DNA from: Methanosarcinales archaeon
Lineage (GTDB): Archaea > Halobacteriota > Methanosarcinia > Methanotrichales > Methanotrichaceae
NCBI GenBank assembly: GCA_013415595.1
Contig: JAAEEW010000096.1
Coordinates: forward strand, 1-22,670
Direction of reading: 5' to 3'
Length of the DNA: 22,670 nucleotides
The notes beneath the pieces are model-generated. The model saw nothing but the letters and a program-made list of their open reading frames with translations, did no database searches and was not told where the DNA came from. This document shows positions 1 through 6,857 of this stretch, in pieces; the stretch's first letter is position 1; every line of letters starts with the position of its first letter. A program made the position numbers and the translations under genes.

Positions 1-1
1 C

Positions 2-109
2 GAGGCGGCCGTGGTTCCCAATGAGGGCCAGTATTTCACCGGCTACGTCTACGACATGACCATCGAGCCCACCCACTCTTTCATATCCCAGGGATTGGTG
101 CTCCACAAC
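2..109 (+). mobile_element. C-terminal end of an intein inserted in MCM
   Basis: The codons before position 110 do not encode MCM. They encode an intein C-terminal splicing region: a block F-like segment (GYVYDMTIEPTHSF) and block G ending VLHN, followed directly by Thr as the +1 extein residue. The His-Asn pair is the expected cyclising end (HN at 104-109). The junction falls just before TISVAKAG, part of the conserved MCM ATPase core, where inteins commonly insert. Only 36 intein codons are in the window, so it cannot be seen whether a homing endonuclease domain is present. Confidence 0.9.
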
Positions 110-967
110 ACCATCAGCGTGGCCAAGGCCGGGGTCATGGCCACCCTGAAGTCCCGATGCGCCCTGCTGGCGGCGGCCAACCCCAAGATGGGCCGCTTCG
201 ACAAGTACGAGCCGGTGGCCCCCCAGATCAACCTGACCCCGGCCCTGATGTCCCGGTTCGACCTCATCTTCGTCCTCACCGACGACCCGAACACCGACCG
301 GGACACCCACATCGCCGGCCACATCATCCGCAGCAACTACGCCGGGGAGCTCTCCACCCAGAGAACCATCAACACCAGCATCACCCTGGCGGAGATAGAG
401 AATGCCATGACCGTCATCAAGCCGGAGATAGAGCCGGAGATGCTGCGCAAGTACGTGGCCTACGCCAGGAAGAAGGTCTTTCCCACCCTGACCGAGGAGG
501 CCAAGGAGCGCTTCCAGAGTTACTACGTGGACCTCAGGGGACACGGCCAGGACTCCAACAAGCCGGTGCCGGTCACCGCCAGACAGCTGGAGGCTCTGAT
601 CCGCCTGGGCGAGGCCAGCGCCAGGCTGAGGCTGAAGAGCGATGTGACCATCGAGGACGCCAACCGGGTGATACGCATTCTGGAGTCCTGCCTGAAGAAG
701 GTGGGGGTGGACCCGGAGACCGGCCAGCTGGACGCCGACGTCATCGCTGTAGGCATCAGCAAGAGCACCAGAGATAATATAAAAATATTGATAGATATCA
801 TCCGGGAGATCAGCGCCGACCGGCAGGGACCGGCCCCCCTGGACCTGGTCCTGGAGAGGGCTGCAGAGAAGGGAATAGACGAGCACAAGGCAGAAGAGAA
901 CATCATCCGCATGTGGCGGGAGGGCACCCTCATTCAGCCGAGGGATGGGTTCTTTAAGGTGCCGTGA
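2..967 (+). CDS. mcm: Replicative DNA helicase MCM, C-terminal part (5' truncated, contains intein end)
   Basis: This is the 3' part of the MCM replicative helicase; the frame is open to the left edge, so the start lies outside. The first 36 codons are intein (see the separate entry). The extein resumes with TISVAKAG at position 110, continues through the AAA+ sensor-1 strand (LLAAANP) and the arginine-finger segment (SRFDLIF), and then the helical lid (VTARQLEALIRL). It ends with a winged-helix-like tail. These are standard MCM landmarks in the standard order. The stop TGA at 965-967 overlaps a possible GTG start of the downstream DUF424 gene, so the genes are probably co-transcribed. MCM unwinds DNA as a hexamer at replication forks. 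The identity is secure; only the upstream half is missing. Confidence 0.96.
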   Translation, partial: EAAVVPNEGQYFTGYVYDMTIEPTHSFISQGLVLHNTISVAKAGVMATLKSRCALLAAANPKMGRFDKYEPVAPQINLTPALMSRFDLIFVLTDDPNTDRDTHIAGHIIRSNYAGELSTQRTINTSITLAEIENAMTVIKPEIEPEMLRKYVAYARKKVFPTLTEEAKERFQSYYVDLRGHGQDSNKPVPVTARQLEALIRLGEASARLRLKSDVTIEDANRVIRILESCLKKVGVDPETGQLDADVIAVGISKSTRDNIKILIDIIREISADRQGPAPLDLVLERAAEKGIDEHKAEENIIRMWREGTLIQPRDGFFKVP

Positions 968-993
968 AGAGTGGCCTGGCAATGGAAGAGACT

Positions 994-1284
994 ATGTGCC
1001 TCAAGACCTATCGGGTAGGAAAGGAGGTGCTGGTGGCGGCCTGCGATCTGGATCTGATGGGCCGCAAATTCGCCGAGGGCGAGCTGCAGCTGGATGTAAA
1101 TTCCGAATTCTTCGGCGATCAGAGAGCCACCCCCTCCGACCTGGAGGCAGCGATGATGAATGCCACCATGGCCAACTTCGTGGGAGCGAGAACCGTGGAG
1201 TGGGCCATAGGCCTGAATTACGTAGACAGGGATAATATTCTTCTCATTGAAGGCATCCCCTGCGCCCAGATGGTGCGAATGTGA
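994..1284 (+). CDS. DUF424 family protein
   Basis: A protein of 96 residues if started at ATG 994. It begins MCLKTYRVGKEVLVAACD and continues with an acidic/hydrophobic segment (KFAEGELQLDV), which matches my knowledge of the archaeal DUF424 family. Family proteins usually start with this M-x-x-K-x-Y-R strand, which is why ATG 994 is preferred over GTG 964 (overlapping the mcm stop as GTGA) or ATG 982. The function is unknown. Its place between mcm and nmd3 recurs in euryarchaea, as I recall. It ends at 1284 in a GTGA overlap with nmd3. Confidence 0.8.
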   Translation: MCLKTYRVGKEVLVAACDLDLMGRKFAEGELQLDVNSEFFGDQRATPSDLEAAMMNATMANFVGARTVEWAIGLNYVDRDNILLIEGIPCAQMVRM

Positions 1285-2318
1285 AGCCCAGCATCTGTCC
1301 CCGGTGCGGCCAGCCTTCCGACGAGGGGCTGTGCGAGCGTTGCCTGCTGCAGTCCACGGAGATCATGAGCTGCCCTCCCCAGGTGGAGATCACCGTGTGC
1401 TCGGTTTGCGGCTCTGTGTCCAGGGAGGGCCACTGGCAGGCGGAGGACGTCACCCTGGAGGATCTGATCAACGAGGCCCTGCATAGGGAGGTCAGGGTGC
1501 ACGCCGACCTGAAGAAACCTGTTTTGAGCGTGGACCTGAGCTCCCGGGGGGATACGATCTATGTGGCCGAGGTGACGGTCCGGGGCCTGTTCAAGGGCAT
1601 CGAGGCTGAGGATAGCTGCCAGGTGCGGGTGAAGATCCTCCGCCACTCCTGCGACCGGTGCAGCCGCATAGCAGGCAAGTATTTCGAGGGCCTAGTCCAG
1701 GTCCGGGGAAGCGACCGCATCCCGGAGAAGGCCGAGCTGGAGATGGCCCGGGAGATGGCTCTATCCATGGCTGACTCGACCTTCAAGAGGGGGGACACCT
1801 TCGCCTTCATCCAGGAGATCAAGGACGTGCGTGGAGGAGTGGACATAATCGTGGGCTCCACCACCCTCGGGAGGCAGATAGCCAAAGCCCTGCAGCAGAG
1901 GTTTGGGGGACGGCTCCTCGAGTCGCGAAAGCTGGTGGGCTGCAAAGACGGCAGGGACGTGTACCGGACCACCTTCCTGGTGAGGCTGCCCAGGCTATGC
2001 CGGGGGGACGTGATCTGGGCCCGGGGAGATATCTGGGAGGTGGTGGGATTCGACGTCAAGAGGACCTATTTGAACTCCCTGAGAACCGGCGCCAGGTCCA
2101 CCCTATCCGATGATGACGCAGAGCAGGCCGAGATCCTGGGCTCCAGGGATGGCGCGAAGAGCAGCGTGGTGGTGGCCAGGGATGATAAGGTGGTGGAGAT
2201 ACTTGATCCGCAAAGCTTCGAGACCGTAGCCGCCATCAGGCCCTTGCACCACGACCCAGAACCGGGGCAGGAAGTGCTGGTCCTCAAGACCGACAGAGGA
2301 TATGTATTATTGCGTTAA
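1281..2318 (+). CDS. nmd3: NMD3 family protein (60S/50S subunit export-adaptor homologue)
   Basis: A protein of 345 residues starting with GTG at 1281, overlapping the previous stop by four bases. The N-terminus carries paired zinc-binding motifs: CPRCG at residues 6-10, a C-x2-C in LCERCLL, then CSVCGS. This is the arrangement of the NMD3 N-terminal domain. The rest is the mixed alpha/beta NMD3 body (for example GVDIIVGSTTLGRQIAKAL). In eukaryotes NMD3 binds the large ribosomal subunit for export; in archaea it is presumed to act in large-subunit maturation. Length is close to other archaeal members. The stop is followed at once by an AT-rich promoter, so the mcm-DUF424-nmd3 unit ends here. 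Confidence 0.88.
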   Translation: MKPSICPRCGQPSDEGLCERCLLQSTEIMSCPPQVEITVCSVCGSVSREGHWQAEDVTLEDLINEALHREVRVHADLKKPVLSVDLSSRGDTIYVAEVTVRGLFKGIEAEDSCQVRVKILRHSCDRCSRIAGKYFEGLVQVRGSDRIPEKAELEMAREMALSMADSTFKRGDTFAFIQEIKDVRGGVDIIVGSTTLGRQIAKALQQRFGGRLLESRKLVGCKDGRDVYRTTFLVRLPRLCRGDVIWARGDIWEVVGFDVKRTYLNSLRTGARSTLSDDDAEQAEILGSRDGAKSSVVVARDDKVVEILDPQSFETVAAIRPLHHDPEPGQEVLVLKTDRGYVLLR

Positions 2319-2319
2319 A

Positions 2320-2327
2320 TTTATATA
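2320..2327 (+). promoter_or_regulatory. TATA box for the leader/ncRNA upstream of dnaG
   Basis: TTTATATA, preceded by AAA, is a near-ideal archaeal TATA element and starts two bases after the nmd3 stop. A transcript would begin about 23-27 bases downstream, near 2348-2352, leaving roughly 370 bases before the dnaG start. A weaker AT stretch (TTATTAAA, 2368-2375) could be a second promoter. Confidence 0.55.
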
Positions 2328-2349
2328 CCGGGAGATGCCCTGAAAGGCA

Positions 2350-2700
2350 CGATTCCCACCACAAAGTTATTAAACTAGTTTTACCCCTTTTCTAAGTGAT
2401 AGAGTCTCGCAAGTGAGCTCATCGACCATGATTAAAGCCCGAGCAGTGGCGACTTACATTGTGCACAGGAGAGAATAGGCGAACTGTGTACAGTTATATC
2501 AGATCCATGAAGCTGATGCCTGGACTTAAGATGGTTAGATAAAAGCACCTTCACGATCATTCACCGCTAACCGGAATACCCGAGTTCTTAGCAGTAGGAC
2601 GGCGATTGGGTTGCAGAAATGGGGTGCAACCCGTAACTGTGGGATTCCGCAATCCTAGCTTTGGCTTTGGGAGTTGGTGTTACTTTTATCTGGCTATTTT
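2350..2700 (+). ncRNA. Candidate structured RNA: long dnaG leader or independent ncRNA (unidentified)
   Basis: This stretch has no convincing ORF and is less GC-rich than its neighbours. It contains several hairpins: 2402-2420 (GAG/CTC arms, one bulge); 2458-2494 (ATTGTGCACAG with CTGTGTACAGT, 11 pairs counting G-U); 2532-2573 (TGGTTAG with CTAACCG, long loop); 2608-2632 (GGGTTGCA with TGCAACCC, 9-base loop); and 2640-2657 (TGGGATT with AATCCTA, CCGC loop). It starts after a good TATA box and ends near a T-rich stretch. I see no conserved boxes of RNase P RNA, SRP RNA or tRNA. Whether it is a cis-acting leader of dnaG or a separate RNA cannot be decided from the sequence. Confidence 0.35.
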
Positions 2701-2719
2701 AAAATTTGAGGTGTCTTAT

Positions 2720-4036
2720 ATGCAAAATGTTGACACAACTAAATATGTAATTTATGCTGACATCAACGCGGATGGAATAGTGGAACGCCCCGACGTTGTG
2801 GGAGCAATATTCGGCCAGACCGAGGGTCTTTTGGGAAGCGACCTGGACCTGAGAGACCTGCAGAAGACGGGCCGCCTGGGAAGGATAGATGTCCAGATCA
2901 CCTCTAGCGGAGGGAAATCAAGCGGCACCATCTCCATTCCCTCCAGCTTCGACAAGGTGGAGACGGCCATCCTGGCGGCAGCCCTGGAGACCATAGACCG
3001 GGTAGGACCCTGCATTGCCCGCATCAACGTCACCAAGATCGAGGATGTGAGAGCCTCAAAAAGAAAGTATGTCATAGAGAGGGCCAAACGAATACTGGTG
3101 GAGATGTTCGACGAGAACATCCTGGAGACCGAGGAGATCACCGAGGAGATAAAGCAGTGTGTGCGCATCGAGGAGATAACCCACATCGGTCGGGACAACC
3201 TGCCTGCGGGTCCAAACGTCCTGGATTCCGACGCCATACTGGTGGTTGAGGGCCGGGCCGACGTGCTCAACCTGCTCAAGTACGGCATCAAGAACTCGGT
3301 GGCCGTCGGTGGAACCAATGTTCCTCCCACCATCACCGAGCTATGCGCCAAGAAGGTGGTCACGGCCTTCACCGACGGCGACCGGGGCGGAGAGCTGATA
3401 GTGAAGGAGCTCTTGCAGGTGGCGGACATAGACTACGTGGCCAGGGCGCCGGAGGGCAAGTGCGTGGAGGAGATGACCCAGAAGGAGATCGTGAGGGCTC
3501 TTCGCCAGAAGATACCGGTTGAGCAGGTCCTGGACCTCTACAAGATCAAGAGCCAGCCCCGGCGCCGCCGGGAGGTGGCCACCAAGAGAAAGAGCCTGAT
3601 CAGGGAGAAGCCCCTGTGCGTGCGCCCCGTCCCTCAGAGGCCGGAGATAATATCCCACAAGGTCAAGCACGAGGCCCGGCACGAGCTGGAGAAAGTTCCC
3701 CCCGTCCAGGAGGAGGAAGCAGTCCCGGAGATAGACCTGGCTGCCGAGCCCCAGGACGAGTGGTTCAAGCAGCACGTGGATGAGCTGGACGGCACCCTGT
3801 CCGCCAGGCTATTCGACCGCAACCAGAACGCCCTGCGGGATGTGGCGGTCAGGGACCTGGCCAGGGAGCTGAAGGAGTCCAACGGCGACGTAAGCGGCGT
3901 CATCTTCGACGGCGTGGTTACCCAGCGCCTGCTGGACATCGCCGCCGAGAAGGGGCTGGAGTACCTCATCGGTGCGAAGCTAGGCAACATCGCCAAGACC
4001 CCCATCGGGGTCAAGGTGGTGACCAAGGAGGACTGA
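2720..4036 (+). CDS. dnaG: Archaeal DnaG-type primase / exosome-associated Toprim protein
   Basis: A protein of 438 residues. ATG 2720 is chosen because it gives the family N-terminus (MQNVDTTKYVIYADINADGI) and is preceded by a Shine-Dalgarno GAGGTG at 2709-2714; the in-frame extension back to 2606 looks non-coding. The Toprim domain has its catalytic Glu in VVEGRAD (175-181) and the acidic DGDRGG motif (219-224). The linker after about residue 290 is basic and Pro/Arg-rich, and the C-terminal region includes VSGVIFDGVVTQRLLDIA. Archaeal DnaG is a subunit of the RNA exosome, where it helps recruit poly(A) substrates, and has weak primase activity in vitro. Exosome core genes lie elsewhere in the window (13863-16059). 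Confidence 0.95.
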   Translation: MQNVDTTKYVIYADINADGIVERPDVVGAIFGQTEGLLGSDLDLRDLQKTGRLGRIDVQITSSGGKSSGTISIPSSFDKVETAILAAALETIDRVGPCIARINVTKIEDVRASKRKYVIERAKRILVEMFDENILETEEITEEIKQCVRIEEITHIGRDNLPAGPNVLDSDAILVVEGRADVLNLLKYGIKNSVAVGGTNVPPTITELCAKKVVTAFTDGDRGGELIVKELLQVADIDYVARAPEGKCVEEMTQKEIVRALRQKIPVEQVLDLYKIKSQPRRRREVATKRKSLIREKPLCVRPVPQRPEIISHKVKHEARHELEKVPPVQEEEAVPEIDLAAEPQDEWFKQHVDELDGTLSARLFDRNQNALRDVAVRDLARELKESNGDVSGVIFDGVVTQRLLDIAAEKGLEYLIGAKLGNIAKTPIGVKVVTKED

Positions 4037-4156
4037 GGTCCTCCCCCAAATCCCCATTTTTGCAGGGTCCAGATCTCTCTTTTTCATCCCTTTGTCCGCT
4101 CCCCATTCCCCCCGGCCATCTACTATTTAAGCGGACGGGGCCATCTAAAATCAGAC
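4037..4156 (+). promoter_or_regulatory. dnaG-pth2 spacer with T-rich termination tracts and pth2 promoter
   Basis: After the dnaG stop there are pyrimidine-rich runs (TTTTT near 4059, CTCTCTTTTTC near 4076), the kind of tract that ends archaeal transcripts. A TATA-like TATTTAA at 4124-4130 sits about 30 bases before the pth2 ATG, so the pth2 mRNA should have almost no 5' leader. Confidence 0.5.
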
Positions 4157-4501
4157 ATGGATTTCAAGCAGTGTATCGTTATCAGGGAAGACCTCAAGCT
4201 CTCTTCCGGAAAGCTGGCGGTGCAGGTGGCCCACGCTGCGGTGATGGTTCTGGAGATGGCGGACAGGGAGTGCGTAGCCAGATGGAAACGGGAAGGACAA
4301 AAGAAGGTAGTGCTGAAGGCCAAAGACGCCGAGGCCCTGTACAGGCTGCGGGCAGAGGCCGATCAGTTGGGAATTCCGGCGGCCATAGTGGTGGACGCCG
4401 GGCTCACCGAGATTCCGCCGGGAACGGTGACTGCTCTGGGCCTGGGGCCGGTGGCCAACAAGCAGATGGATAAGTTAACCGGGAGGCTGAGCCTGGTCTG
4501 A
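4157..4501 (+). CDS. pth2: Peptidyl-tRNA hydrolase, Pth2 type
   Basis: A 114-residue protein, the usual length for archaeal Pth2. It has the family motifs: the N-terminal strand CIVIREDLKL, the catalytic segment LSSGKLAVQVAHAA, the central VVLKAKDAEAL, and the C-terminal DAGLTEIPPGTVTALGLGP. The enzyme releases peptides from peptidyl-tRNA that drops off ribosomes and acts in the cytosol. The start ATG is the only plausible one and lies about 30 bases after a TATA-like element, so the message is probably near-leaderless. truD begins 43 bases downstream and is likely in the same transcript. Confidence 0.96.
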   Translation: MDFKQCIVIREDLKLSSGKLAVQVAHAAVMVLEMADRECVARWKREGQKKVVLKAKDAEALYRLRAEADQLGIPAAIVVDAGLTEIPPGTVTALGLGPVANKQMDKLTGRLSLV

Positions 4502-4544
4502 GGTCCTGGAAGGCCTCTTGTTTGATCGAGGTGGTGACGGAAGC

Positions 4545-5879
4545 GTGATCTCTTCTCCAAAGACGGACCGGGACATCGGCCTGGAATATTACCTGACTGA
4601 CACCCCGGGCATCGGGGGTAGCCTGCGCCGCCTGGCGGAGGACTTTCAGGTGGAGGAGGGCTATCCGGAGATGACGTATGAGGGCGGCAGGTTCCTGATC
4701 GTGGAGGTGGAGAAGTCCAACTGGGACATGCACCACCTGATCAGAGATCTTTCCCGGGCCCTGAGGATCAGCCAGCGCCGGTTCGGCTGGGCGGGAACAA
4801 AGGACAAGAGGGCTCTCACCAGGCAGCGCATCAGCATCCTGGGGGTGGAGGAGAAGGATGTGCACAAGGTCAGACTTCCCGGAGTGGGCCTCACGGTCCT
4901 GGGCAGCACCAACCGGTCGGTGGGGCTTGGCGACCTGACCGGCAACCGCTTCACGATCCGGGTGAGGGATCTTGATGTGGGCCCCGGGGAGGCGGCGCTG
5001 TGCCTGGAGAGGACCACCGCAAAGATCCGGGAGCAGGGGGGAGTTCCCAACTACTTCGGTGTTCAGCGCTTCGGCGAGGTGCGGCCGGTCACCCACCTGG
5101 TGGGCCGGGCCCTGGCCAGGGGCGACCTGGAGCTGGCGGTCTTCACCTATCTGGCCCTGCCCTACCCCGACGAGCCGCCGGTCACCAGGACGGCCAGGGA
5201 GAGGCTGTGGCAGGACCGGGACGTCTCCCGGGCCCTCAGGGAGTTTCCGCCCCACCTTCACTATGAGCTGGCCATGCTGAACCACCTGCGAGCCAATCCT
5301 GGTGACTATGCCGGGTCCTTCGACGTCCTGGCCCCCAACTTAAAGCGCATGTTCATCCACGCCTACCAGTCCTACATCTTCAACCGCATCCTGAGCCGCC
5401 GCCTGGAGGCGGGGATGCCTCTTGGCCTGGCCGTGGAGGGCGACGTGGTCTGCTTCTCCCGGGACGGCCGTCCCGATCTGAGCCGGCTGCAGCGGGTGGG
5501 GGCCGACGAGCTGGGCGCGGTCAACCGGCTGGCAAAGCTGGGAAGAGCATTTGTCACCCTGCCCCTATTCGGCAGCCAGAGCGAGCTTGCCGGGGGACGG
5601 GAGGGCCGGATAGAGGAGACGGTGATAGCGGAGGAGGAGGTGGCCAGAGAGGACTTCGTCATCCCGGAGAACCGGGAGCTGGGGTCCACCGGCGCCAGAC
5701 GGACGGCCATCCTGAGGGTGAATCCCGGACACCACCTGGAGGAGGACGGATCGGCCGTCCTGGAGTTCGTCCTCCCGCCCGGCTCCTACGCCACCGTGGT
5801 CATGCGGGAGTACATGAAATCAGGGAGTTTAAGAGAAGGGAAGAATGAGAAAAAGTGTGAAGGAAAAGAGCGACGATAA
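4545..5879 (+). CDS. truD: tRNA pseudouridine synthase TruD
   Basis: A protein of 444 residues. GTG 4545 is preferred over the upstream TTG 4518 because GAGGTGGTGA (4528-4537) is a good ribosome-binding site in front of it. The TruD signature GWAGTKDKRA (residues 81-90) holds the catalytic aspartate (D87). Further conserved stretches are NYFGVQRFGEVRPVTH and FIHAYQSYIFNRIL, typical of the TruD insertion and catalytic domains. TruD converts a uridine, U13 in bacterial tRNA-Glu, to pseudouridine; archaeal and yeast Pus7 relatives have related targets. Homologues usually end near the YATVVMREYMK strand, whereas here about 20 further, mostly basic and Glu-rich residues follow. Confidence 0.95.
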   Translation: MISSPKTDRDIGLEYYLTDTPGIGGSLRRLAEDFQVEEGYPEMTYEGGRFLIVEVEKSNWDMHHLIRDLSRALRISQRRFGWAGTKDKRALTRQRISILGVEEKDVHKVRLPGVGLTVLGSTNRSVGLGDLTGNRFTIRVRDLDVGPGEAALCLERTTAKIREQGGVPNYFGVQRFGEVRPVTHLVGRALARGDLELAVFTYLALPYPDEPPVTRTARERLWQDRDVSRALREFPPHLHYELAMLNHLRANPGDYAGSFDVLAPNLKRMFIHAYQSYIFNRILSRRLEAGMPLGLAVEGDVVCFSRDGRPDLSRLQRVGADELGAVNRLAKLGRAFVTLPLFGSQSELAGGREGRIEETVIAEEEVAREDFVIPENRELGSTGARRTAILRVNPGHHLEEDGSAVLEFVLPPGSYATVVMREYMKSGSLREGKNEKKCEGKERR

Positions 5880-5957
5880 AGGTAGTTAGAAGAGAATGGA
5901 AGTTGTCCCAATCGAGCTAAAGATTAAGGCTGCAGATCTCAGGAAACAGGTGTCACA

Positions 5958-6857
5958 ATGATTGAAATTCTCGATGACCCTTACGTGGTCACTTACAAAC
6001 AGATTCATGCCATGGCCAGCGAGTCCCGGGACCGGGTGGAGCTGCTGGAGCGCTCCTCCTGCTACGGAGGGTCGGCCTGGGCCAGATACCACTACAGCCG
6101 GGGTCCTCTGGTGGAGAGCTCCAGGAACCTGGGAGAATGGTTCCGCTACCTGGTGAGGGTGGGAAGCGTGGACCTGGACCTGGTATCCTCCCGCCGGTCG
6201 GCGGGGATCAGGTCTATGGTCATCAACGGCGACGAGGTGGAGGTAACCTACGCCGGGCTTGGCGGCGGAGGGGTGGGAGCCACCCTATCCCGGGCGGGGG
6301 CGGATGACGTCATCCGCTCCCAGTGCACCGAGGCCGGAGGGGGGCGGGTGGCCAGCGGGACCCTCGTCCTCCCCCGCCGGGAGAGGCTGATCATCGGGGT
6401 GGACGACACAGACTCCAAGACCAGGGGAGCCACCTGGACCCTGGTGCATAATATTGCATCTCGGGTGGACCGGCCGGAGGCCCGCTACGTCTCCCACTCC
6501 CTGGTCCAGCTCTTCCCCGTTCCGCACAAGACCCAGAACTGCGTCTCCACCGCTGTGGAGTTCGCCTGTCTTCCCGGAAAGAGCCAGGGGATGCTGAATG
6601 ATTTCCAGGAGCTCCTGGAGAAGTACACCGTCTCCGAGCAGACGGGGATGGCCGCCTACGCCGCCTTTGACCCCAGCATCCTCCAGCCCTACGCCGATCG
6701 CTGCCGCAGGGAGCGGATCGACTACCAGGATGCCGTCCTGGCCGCAGAGGAGGCCGGCGTGCAGGTGATCATGGACGGGAGAGGGCTGATCGGAGCCCTG
6801 GCCGCCCTGCCTTACTGCGCCCGCCCCGACCAGTCGGTGATCCCCGGAGGAGACTGA
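5958..6857 (+). CDS. mmp11: Methanogenesis marker protein 11 (TiaS-like domain)
   Basis: A 299-residue protein that I recognise as methanogenesis marker 11, a family nearly restricted to methanogens. The central motif IGVDDTDSKTRGATWTL (146-162) resembles the GxDDTD nucleotide-binding motif of TiaS, the enzyme that attaches agmatine to tRNA-Ile. The N-terminal part includes DPYVV and an RVELLERSSCYGGSAW segment. The precise role is not established. ATG 5958 is supported by AGGTG at 5948-5952. The stop overlaps the ATG of the next gene by one base (TGATG), so the two are translationally coupled. Confidence 0.88.
   Translation: MIEILDDPYVVTYKQIHAMASESRDRVELLERSSCYGGSAWARYHYSRGPLVESSRNLGEWFRYLVRVGSVDLDLVSSRRSAGIRSMVINGDEVEVTYAGLGGGGVGATLSRAGADDVIRSQCTEAGGGRVASGTLVLPRRERLIIGVDDTDSKTRGATWTLVHNIASRVDRPEARYVSHSLVQLFPVPHKTQNCVSTAVEFACLPGKSQGMLNDFQELLEKYTVSEQTGMAAYAAFDPSILQPYADRCRRERIDYQDAVLAAEEAGVQVIMDGRGLIGALAALPYCARPDQSVIPGGD

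Noticed and set aside
2429..2476. Sixteen-codon ORF (MIKARAVATYIVHRRE) in the dnaG leader, resembling a DNA-binding helix
   Set aside because: Too short, ends in TAG, and more stops follow in the same frame; it overlaps predicted hairpins.
2600..2660. Cobalamin-riboswitch-like words (CCGTAACTGT, GGGGTGCAACCC) in the dnaG leader
   Set aside because: The conserved GCCACTG box and core order of a cobalamin riboswitch are absent on this strand, and no cobalamin gene follows.
2606..2719. 38-codon extension of dnaG upstream of ATG 2720
   Set aside because: The residues do not look like a DnaG N-terminus, and a good Shine-Dalgarno lies directly before ATG 2720.
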